Source: Mesorhizobium sp. (GTDB taxonomy: Bacteria; Pseudomonadota; Alphaproteobacteria; Rhizobiales; Rhizobiaceae). Taken from it: a stretch of DNA of 63,092 nt. Of the stretch, positions 26,603 through 33,011 are shown piece by piece (the first letter of the stretch is position 1; every line of letters starts with the position of its first letter). The DNA is taken from positions 1 to 63,092 of the forward strand of contig NZ_SUHQ01000011.1 in assembly GCF_004962245.1 (NCBI RefSeq). Reading direction: 5' to 3'. Made by a program: the position numbers and the translations under genes. The notes under the pieces are model-generated. The model did no database searches. It worked only from the letters and a program-made list of their open reading frames with translations, and was not told where the DNA came from.

Positions 26603-27991
26603 TCAGATTGTCGGCCTGATGTTCTGATTCAAGCGGAAGAAATTCGTGGGATCATACTTGTTCTTCAGGGCAGCCAATCTCGGGTAGTTCTCGCCGTAAG
26701 CCGCCAGAACCCGGTCCGTGCCCTCTTCGCCGAGATTGTTGGCATAGACGCCGCCGGTCGAGAACGGTCTCATTGCGTCCCATAGGTCACGCGCCCAACG
26801 GATGTGCGCTTCGTCATCAGCCGGATTGTCCCAGATCGAGATCGGGAAGCAATCGTAAAGCGCATCTCTGTTGGCGTACGGGGTTTCGGCTATCGGTATA
26901 CGCGAGATTGCGCCGCCAACCTGCTGCAGGACAAGAAGCGACTCGCTGGGTGCGGTCGCATAAGCCGCGAGCAGCGTGTCGATCGCCTGATCCGTGATTT
27001 CGCGCATGAACTGCGCCTTCCAGTAGTAGCGCCGCCCGCGCGGAAAGATGCTGTCTCCGGCCGATTGGATTTGAGTATACGAGACGGCAGCGATCTGGTC
27101 CTCTACCGGCGTGCCGTATTCTCTCAACGGTTGGACGATTTGCTCGCCCTCGCCGAGCGGGCCGATGTAACACGCTGAGATGCTGAAGAAGCGTTCGCCT
27201 GAGGGCGCAGTCACAAGCGCTGCGTCCAGGCTCAACTCATCGGGCGCCTTGCTCGAAAACGTGCGGTAGAACCGCATTGCTTCGCGCGCGTGATCGTAGC
27301 GGTGCAGCACGGACCCCGCGATGAGCAGGGGACCCACGGGATGAAGCTTGTACTCGAAGGCTGTAACGATGCCGAAATTGCCGCCGCCGCCCCGAATGCC
27401 CCAGAAAAGGTCCGCGTTTTCCGCCGCGTTTGCCTTGAGCAACCGGCCATCCGCCGTCACGATTTCGACGGCTATAAGATTGTCGCAGCTCAGTCCATGT
27501 TTGCGGCCAAGCTTGCCGAACCCGCCACCGAGTGTCAGTCCGGCAATGCCGGTATCGGCGTTGACGCCCATGGTCGTCGCGAGACCATGAGCCTGGGTGG
27601 CGGCGTCGAACTCTCCCAGGTTCAAGCCGGCCTCCGCGCGCGCTATACGGCGGATCGGGTCGACCTCGATCCGCTTCATGCGTGACACATCAATGACCAC
27701 GCCGCCGTCGCACACCGAACTGCCGGCGACGTTGTGACCACCGCCGCGAACGGCGACCAGAAGGTTTTGCGACTTGGCAAAGCTGACGGCCGTGACGACG
27801 TCGTGGGATTCGGCGCAAAAGATGACCACTGCTGGTCTCTTGTCGACCATTCCATTCCAAACCTTGCGTGCCAGGTCATAGCCTGGATCGTCCGGGAGGA
27901 CCAAATCCCCGCGAATTGCCTGCCTGAGCCGCGCGATGTCCGATGCCTGCAGAGTTGGCCTGGAATTCTCCGCAAGCTTGAGCATGCTCAT
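26603..27991 (-). CDS. FAD-binding berberine-bridge-type oxidoreductase
   Basis: A 462-residue PCMH-type flavoenzyme with a C-terminal BBE domain ('YDPTNFFRLNQNI'). His86 in 'RGGGHNVAG' and Cys169 in 'HGLSCDN' correspond to the two residues that bind FAD covalently in glucooligosaccharide-oxidase-like enzymes, so bicovalent flavin is likely. Such enzymes oxidise sugars or alcohols and pass electrons to O2. There is no signal peptide. The start at 27991 has GGGAG 7 nt upstream; a longer frame to 28060 lacks one. It is divergent from a LysR gene with an inverted repeat between. Confidence 0.85.
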   Translation of the reverse strand: MSMLKLAENSRPTLQASDIARLRQAIRGDLVLPDDPGYDLARKVWNGMVDKRPAVVIFCAESHDVVTAVSFAKSQNLLVAVRGGGHNVAGSSVCDGGVVIDVSRMKRIEVDPIRRIARAEAGLNLGEFDAATQAHGLATTMGVNADTGIAGLTLGGGFGKLGRKHGLSCDNLIAVEIVTADGRLLKANAAENADLFWGIRGGGGNFGIVTAFEYKLHPVGPLLIAGSVLHRYDHAREAMRFYRTFSSKAPDELSLDAALVTAPSGERFFSISACYIGPLGEGEQIVQPLREYGTPVEDQIAAVSYTQIQSAGDSIFPRGRRYYWKAQFMREITDQAIDTLLAAYATAPSESLLVLQQVGGAISRIPIAETPYANRDALYDCFPISIWDNPADDEAHIRWARDLWDAMRPFSTGGVYANNLGEEGTDRVLAAYGENYPRLAALKNKYDPTNFFRLNQNIRPTI

Positions 27992-28078
27992 TGAGGGGCT
28001 CCCTTCGTGATCCGGGGACAGGCTAGACTCCATGATCTCATGGGCCTTCATTCGCCGCAAAGTCGAATATCTCAGTCG

Positions 28079-28101
28079 CTAGATGAGTTGGATTCATCTA
28101 G
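28079..28101. promoter_or_regulatory. LysR-type operator
   Basis: CTAGATGA-N7-TCATCTAG, a perfect 8-bp inverted repeat that also holds the T-N11-A core of LysR sites. It ends 9 bp before the LysR ATG and lies 88 bp before the oxidase start. Confidence 0.65.
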
Positions 28102-28110
28102 ACTGCATGA

Positions 28111-29019
28111 ATGAGAAAACTTCCGCCGCTCGGATCCCTTCGCGCCTTCGAGGCTGCTGCCAGGCGCATGAGTTTCAGGGAGGCCGCGATCGAACTCGGC
28201 GTGACGCCCACGGCCATCAGCCACCAGATTCGATTGCTCGAGAGCGTCTGCGGACAACCCCTGTTTCGGCGGCGCCCGCGGCCGCTTGTGCTTACGGAAG
28301 TGGGCGAACGGTTGTTCCCGGTCATTCGCAACGGCTTCGACGCCTTTGCCACCGCAATTGCGTCCGCTTCGGCTGGCGTCGGCCAACGCCCGCTGCGGGT
28401 GACGAGCCCGAATGCATTTGCCAGCCGGTGGCTGGTACCGCGTCTGCCAAAATGGCGGGAAGAGCACTCGAAGATTCCTCTGGAGATTATCGGAACCGAC
28501 TCGGTGTTGGACCTGCGCGCCGGCAATGCCGATGTCGCGATACGCTACGCGCGCAGGATGCCTCCGAACCTTGCCGTCCAGGAGATCTTTCGGGACACGT
28601 TCTTTCCGGTGTGCAGCCCGGAATTGCTCGCGAAGGGCACCCGACAGATCGAGCGGGCCGCCGATGTGCTGCAATATCCGCTCATCCATTTTGATTGGAT
28701 GAACCGTGATCGCGAAGCGCCGACCTGGTCGCGATGGCTGGCGGCGGCACGCTCTGTCGATCCCGACATCCCGGATACCAACAAGGCTTGGGACCTAAGC
28801 TTTCGCGAAGAATTGCATGCGATCGACGCGGTCGTGGCAGGCCAGGGTATCGCTATCTGCAGCGACGTGGTCGTCAGCCGCGAACTCAAAAGTGGAGCGC
28901 TGGTCAAGGCACATGATCTCTCTCTGCCAGGCTACGGCTTCTATTTCGTTTACGTCCCCGATCACCCCTTGCAGCCGCACATCGAGGCCTTTTCTGCCTG
29001 GATGAGATCGTTGGTGTAA
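28111..29019 (+). CDS. LysR family regulator, GcvA-like
   Basis: A 302-residue LysR regulator. The winged helix (residues 1-62) reads 'LPPLGSLRAFEAAARRMSFR' and then 'AAIELGVTPTAISHQIRLLE', as in the GcvA/AmpR branch; the substrate-binding domain follows from about residue 90. It is divergent from the covalent-flavin oxidase gene, which is its probable target, with an inverted repeat in the gap. The ligand is unknown; it may be the oxidase substrate. Confidence 0.92.
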   Translation: MRKLPPLGSLRAFEAAARRMSFREAAIELGVTPTAISHQIRLLESVCGQPLFRRRPRPLVLTEVGERLFPVIRNGFDAFATAIASASAGVGQRPLRVTSPNAFASRWLVPRLPKWREEHSKIPLEIIGTDSVLDLRAGNADVAIRYARRMPPNLAVQEIFRDTFFPVCSPELLAKGTRQIERAADVLQYPLIHFDWMNRDREAPTWSRWLAAARSVDPDIPDTNKAWDLSFREELHAIDAVVAGQGIAICSDVVVSRELKSGALVKAHDLSLPGYGFYFVYVPDHPLQPHIEAFSAWMRSLV

Positions 29020-29177
29020 GCATTGGCTCAAGCATGACCATCGGGCTCTGGGGGTCCGATGTCGGTGCAAGGCAGAAGTTTTTCCTTCATTGCCATTCAT
29101 AAATTGCTAACCATGACTGCCTTGCATGGCTGACATACAAATTTATCGGCTCCTGGCGCAACGCAGCGTCTTGAATC

Positions 29178-29194
29178 ATAAGCACGCTTATAAT
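29178..29194 (+). promoter_or_regulatory. MarR operator overlapping a perfect -10 box
   Basis: ATAAGC-AC-GCTTAT (29178-29191) is a palindrome whose right arm overlaps TATAAT (29189-29194). The first ATG (29197) is only 2 bp beyond, so the mRNA may be leaderless or start at the ATG at 29206. A repressor bound here would block initiation. Confidence 0.5.
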
Positions 29195-29196
29195 AT

Positions 29197-29685
29197 ATGC
29201 CGCTCATGGTTTCCGACGGCATCGACAGATTGGGCTTTTTGATCCACGACGTGCAGCGCCTGATGCGCAAGCGCTTCGAGGCGAAGGCCAGCGGACTCGG
29301 CCTTTCCTCGGCGCAATGGCGGCTTATGGTCCGCGTCGCCAAGGAAGAAGGCATCACGCAAGCGCGGCTCGCCGAGCTTCTCGAGATCGAACCGATCAGC
29401 GTGTCGCGCCTGGTCGACCGCATGGAGGAGGGCGGCTGGATCGAGCGCCGTTCCGACGCCGCCGACCGCCGCGTCCGCATGATCTTTCCGACCGCCAAGG
29501 CGAGCGAAGCCTACGCGGAGGTCAAGAGCCTCGCTGGCGAAGTCTATGAGGAATCGCTGACCGGCGTGTCGCCGCAAGATCGCCGCGTCCTGATCAAGGC
29601 ACTGGAGGCGATGGCCGAAAACCTGGCGGACGGCGAAACGCCGTCCTGCGAGAAAATCAAGGGTGCAGAAGGCGCAGCAGCATGA
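29197..29685 (+). CDS. MarR family regulator of the efflux operon
   Basis: A 162-residue MarR repressor (SlyA/EmrR-like). The winged helix runs over about residues 30-105, with 'LAELLEIEPISVSRLVDRME' as recognition region and 'ERRSDAADRRVRMIFPTAK' as wing. It overlaps the emrA-like gene by ATGA, so the regulator is co-translated with the pump it probably controls. The start may be 29197 or 29206; a TATAAT box ends only 2 nt before the former, and neither has a ribosome site. The ligand is probably a substrate of the pump. Confidence 0.9.
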   Translation: MPLMVSDGIDRLGFLIHDVQRLMRKRFEAKASGLGLSSAQWRLMVRVAKEEGITQARLAELLEIEPISVSRLVDRMEEGGWIERRSDAADRRVRMIFPTAKASEAYAEVKSLAGEVYEESLTGVSPQDRRVLIKALEAMAENLADGETPSCEKIKGAEGAAA

Positions 29686-30860
29686 ACGCGGTAGCCAAGG
29701 TAGATGAGAATGCGACCAAGCTGGAGATGGAAGCTCCCGCGCAGCCGGCGGCAGTTCCGGTCGAGGTCGCTCCGCAAGGTGCACCGGCGCCGCTGGCGCC
29801 GAAGAAGAAGCGCCGTGCCGGCCGTTTCCTTTTGATGTTTGCGCTGCCCGCTGCGCTGATCGCCGGCGGCAGCTATGTCTGGGTGACCGGCGGCCGCTAT
29901 CAGGAAACCGAGAACGCCAATCTGCAGCAGGCCAAGGTGTCGATCGCCGCCGATACGGCGGGGCGAATCGTTCAGGTCGACATTTTCGACAACCAGTCTG
30001 TCAAGCAGGGTGACGTGCTGTTCGCCATCGATCCCGAGCCCTACCGGATCGCGCTGGCCCAGGCCGACGCTGCGGTGGCCGGCGCGCGCCTAAATGTCGA
30101 ACAACTGCGTGCGGCCTACAGCCAGGCGGTGGCGCAGGAGAAGTCCGACGCCAGCCAGGTCGACTACGCGCAGTCGCAATACGACCGGGCCGCCGACCTT
30201 GCCCGCAAGGGCATCAACGCCAAGTCGTCGCTGGACGAGGCCAGGAACGATCTCGACAAGGCCAAGCAGCAACTGGCCGTGGCCCAGCAGGGCATCCTCA
30301 GCGCCAAGTCGGCACTTGGTGGCAATCCCGATATCGAGACCGACGAGCATCCGACCGTGATGGCGGCACTCGCCGCGCGCGACAAGGCTGCCTACGATCT
30401 GGCGCAGACCACGGTCAGGGCGCCCGCCGACGGCATCGTCAGCCAGGCTGCCTCGTTCAAGGTCGGCCAGTATGTCGGCTCGGGTACGCCGCTGTTTTCG
30501 CTGGTCGAGACCGGCGATACCTGGATCGATGCCAATTTCAAGGAAACCCAGCTCACCAACATGAAGCCGGGCCAGAAGGCCGAAATCGTGGTCGACACCT
30601 ATCCGGGCAAGACCTTCGAAGCCACGGTCAAGGCGATCGGCGCCGGCACGGGGGCCGAGTTCTCGCTGTTGCCCGCCCAGAACGCCACCGGCAACTGGGT
30701 CAAGGTCACCCAGCGCATTCCGGTGCGCCTGGAACTGGCCGATGCCGACGCCAAGATGGCGCTGCGCACCGGCATGAGCGCGACAGTCACGGTGGACACC
30801 GGCGTTTCCCGCGGGCTTCCGGGCATCTTCGGCCACGCCACGGCGGGCGAAGCGCAATAG
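29682..30860 (+). CDS. emrA: EmrA/HlyD family periplasmic adaptor
   Basis: A 392-residue membrane-fusion protein. A Pro/Ala-rich cytosolic N-terminus (to about residue 44) is followed by one membrane anchor (residues 47-65: 'FLLMFALPAALIAGGSYVWV'). The lipoyl half-motif 'AADTAGRIVQVDIFDNQSVK' comes next, then a long helical hairpin of Ala/Gln-rich segments, and the second lipoyl half 'TTVRAPADGIVSQAASFKVG'. Together with the MFS pump 418 bp downstream it should form an EmrAB-type tripartite exporter with an outer-membrane channel encoded elsewhere. The gene pair is split by repeats. Confidence 0.9.
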   Translation: MNAVAKVDENATKLEMEAPAQPAAVPVEVAPQGAPAPLAPKKKRRAGRFLLMFALPAALIAGGSYVWVTGGRYQETENANLQQAKVSIAADTAGRIVQVDIFDNQSVKQGDVLFAIDPEPYRIALAQADAAVAGARLNVEQLRAAYSQAVAQEKSDASQVDYAQSQYDRAADLARKGINAKSSLDEARNDLDKAKQQLAVAQQGILSAKSALGGNPDIETDEHPTVMAALAARDKAAYDLAQTTVRAPADGIVSQAASFKVGQYVGSGTPLFSLVETGDTWIDANFKETQLTNMKPGQKAEIVVDTYPGKTFEATVKAIGAGTGAEFSLLPAQNATGNWVKVTQRIPVRLELADADAKMALRTGMSATVTVDTGVSRGLPGIFGHATAGEAQ

Positions 30861-31011
30861 GACGTCGGAAGTAGAATTCTCGCTTCACGGCGAGAGAATG
30901 CAGAGGACAGGATTGGTCCGGTGGGACGTGCGGTGAGGGTTGGGGTTTGGACCGGGCTGCGTTGCGGCCTGACCGAAGCCTGAACAACGCGACGCAGGTC
31001 CTTCGGTCCTC

Positions 31012-31135
31012 AGGTTTCCGGGCGGCAGGTGTCCGTCTTATCGAGACGCTCGGTCGATGTAACCCCCACATCGATACTCGCGTCCCACCGCGATGAGGGT
31101 CTCTTCATACGGAAGGCATCGCCGCCCGGAAACCT
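31012..31135. repeat. 124-bp element with 15-bp perfect terminal inverted repeats
   Basis: AGGTTTCCGGGCGGC (31012-31026) is matched by GCCGCCCGGAAACCT (31121-31135). Inside, TCGATGT-AACCCCC-ACATCGA forms a hairpin enclosed by GACGC/GCGTC, so the element can fold as a nested structure. It resembles rhizobial intergenic mosaic elements or a small MITE; I cannot name the family. Confidence 0.7.
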
Positions 31136-31136
31136 A

Positions 31137-31241
31137 GCGCATCGGCCCGAAAATCGGAATCGATTTTCGGAAAGCACGATGCGCAGACTCAAAAGTACTA
31201 GAGCGTACTTTGTGCGTCCAAATGGACGCACGTCGCTCTAG
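31137..31241 (+). repeat. Two-hairpin intergenic repeat, copy 4
   Basis: Hairpin A: GCGCATCG (31137-31144), CCGAAAATCG-GAAT-CGATTTTCGG (31147-31170), CGATGCGC (31177-31184). Hairpin B: outer stem CTAGAGCG (31198-31205) with CGCTCTAG (31234-31241), inner stem GTGCGTCC-AAAT-GGACGCAC (31212-31231). The inner stem has a T-A pair where the other copies have C-G. Confidence 0.75.
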
Positions 31242-31278
31242 TGTACACGTTTTTGTTACCTGTCGGAAGTTCCGCATC

Positions 31279-32814
31279 ATGAGCACGTCAGAACCCTTTC
31301 GCGAAGTGCCGCATCGCGGCCTGATCACCGTTGCGCTCATGCTGGCGACGATCATGCAGGCGCTCGATACGACGATTGCCAACGTCGCGCTGCCGACCAT
31401 GACCGGCGATCTCGGCGCCTCCCCCGACAATATCAACTGGGTGCTGACCTCGTACATCGTCGCCGCGGCCATCATGACGCCGGTCACCGGCTGGCTTGCC
31501 GACCGCTTTGGCCGCAAGGAACTGTTCCTGACAGCGGTGGTCGGCTTCACCATCTTTTCCATGCTGTGCGGTCTGGCATGGAGCCTGGAGAGCATGGTGC
31601 TGTTCCGCCTCATGCAAGGCGTGTTCGGCGCGGCGATCGTGCCGCTGTCGCAGACCTTCCTGCTCGACATCAACCCCAAGGAGCGCCACGGCCAGGCGAT
31701 GGCCATCTGGGGCGCCGGCATTATGCTGGGACCGATCCTCGGCCCGACTCTGGGTGGCTGGTTGACCGAGAATTTCAACTGGCGCTGGGTCTTCTTCATC
31801 AACCTGCCGGTCGGCATCATCGCCTTCCTTGGCATGGCCGCATATCTTCCCAGCATTGCCAGGCGGGTGCGGAGCTTCGATTTTTTCGGCTTCGCCATGA
31901 TATCGCTCGGCGTCGGCGCGCTTCAGCTGATGCTCGATCGCGGCGGCGAGGTCGACTGGTTTTCTTCGGTCGAGATTTGGATCGAGCTTGGTCTTTCGAT
32001 AACCGGCTTCTGGGTGTTCATCATTCACACGATGACGGCGGAGCACCCCTTCATCGACCCGAAGATCTTCCTCGACCGCAATTTCGTGACCGGGCTGGCA
32101 TTCATCTTCGTCATGGGTGTGCTCATCCTGGCGAGCATGTCGCTGCTGCCGCCCATGCTGTCCGCCATCTTCGGCTATCCGACCGTCACCATCGGTGTCG
32201 TCATGGGGCCGCGCGGTATCGGCACGATGGTTGCGATGCTCGTCGTCGGGCGGCTCATGAGCAAGGTCGACGCCAGAATCCTCGTCGTCATCGGCTTCCT
32301 GCTCACCGCGCAGTCGCTCTACACCATGGCCAGCTTCACGCCGCAGATGGACAACTGGCTGATCCTCTCCTCCGGCGTCATCCAGGGCCTGGGAATGGGC
32401 ATGGTGTTCGTGCCGCTGTCGACCGTGGCTTTCGCCACGCTCGACGCGCGCTACCGCACCGATGCCACGGCGCTATTCAGCCTGGTGCGCAATCTTGGCT
32501 CCTCGATCGGCGTGTCGGTGGTGACGGTTCTGCTGGTGCGCAATACGCAGGTCAACCACAGCGAGCTCTCGGCTTTCATCAACCCGTTCAACCCGAACCT
32601 GTGGGCGGTCTCGCCAGCGGCGGCAGGCGGCGATCCAACGGCGCTTTCGCAGATGGACAGAATGGTCAATATCCAAGCGATGATGATCTCTTACGTCAAT
32701 GACTTCAAGCTGCTGATGATGATGACGCTGGTTGCCGTCCCGTTCGTTTTCCTGCTGCGCAAGCCAAAGTCTGGTCCGACCGCCGGCGAGGCACCCGCCG
32801 CGCATATGGACTGA
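31279..32814 (+). CDS. emrB: DHA2 family drug/proton antiporter (EmrB-like)
   Basis: A 511-residue MFS protein with 14 predicted membrane segments. The DHA2 motifs are present: 'LDTTIANVALPTM' (near residue 30, motif D1), 'GWLADRFGRKELF' (motif A, near residue 75), 'RLMQGVFGAAIVPLSQ' (motif B) and 'GPILGPTLGGWLTENFNWRW' (motif C). I start at ATG 31279; upstream in-frame ATGs fall in the repeat. It pairs with the emrA-like adaptor. A GTTCGG...CCGAAC hairpin just after the stop (32816-32844) may end the transcript. Confidence 0.92.
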   Translation: MSTSEPFREVPHRGLITVALMLATIMQALDTTIANVALPTMTGDLGASPDNINWVLTSYIVAAAIMTPVTGWLADRFGRKELFLTAVVGFTIFSMLCGLAWSLESMVLFRLMQGVFGAAIVPLSQTFLLDINPKERHGQAMAIWGAGIMLGPILGPTLGGWLTENFNWRWVFFINLPVGIIAFLGMAAYLPSIARRVRSFDFFGFAMISLGVGALQLMLDRGGEVDWFSSVEIWIELGLSITGFWVFIIHTMTAEHPFIDPKIFLDRNFVTGLAFIFVMGVLILASMSLLPPMLSAIFGYPTVTIGVVMGPRGIGTMVAMLVVGRLMSKVDARILVVIGFLLTAQSLYTMASFTPQMDNWLILSSGVIQGLGMGMVFVPLSTVAFATLDARYRTDATALFSLVRNLGSSIGVSVVTVLLVRNTQVNHSELSAFINPFNPNLWAVSPAAAGGDPTALSQMDRMVNIQAMMISYVNDFKLLMMMTLVAVPFVFLLRKPKSGPTAGEAPAAHMD

Positions 32815-33011
32815 TGTTCGGGGCCTGCATCCGGGCTCCGAACTCAAAGTCGTAACCGTGAGAACACCACCTGGGTCCCGGCTATCCACGCCCGGTAACC
32901 CTCGGGCATAGAACCGGTTCACCTGCCATTAGTATATCCGGACCACTATGCAGTCGTTTAGCTTGCAGGCGAGCCTTCCTTGCCCAAGCGCCGGGCCCGG
33001 AGGAATTCCGT

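Larger units (their letters stand above)
30861..31278. other. Repeat-filled gap between emrA and emrB
   Basis: 418 bases that interrupt an otherwise compact operon. In order: a small imperfect hairpin (TTCTCGC/GGCGAGAGAA near 30880), a 124-bp element with 15-bp terminal inverted repeats (31012-31135), and, touching it, a two-hairpin repeat (31137-31241). No gene was seen. Confidence 0.6.

Noticed and set aside
32816..33000. Possible small gene between the pump and the GGDEF-EAL gene
   Set aside because: No frame with a ribosome site; the region holds only a GTTCGG/CCGAAC hairpin.
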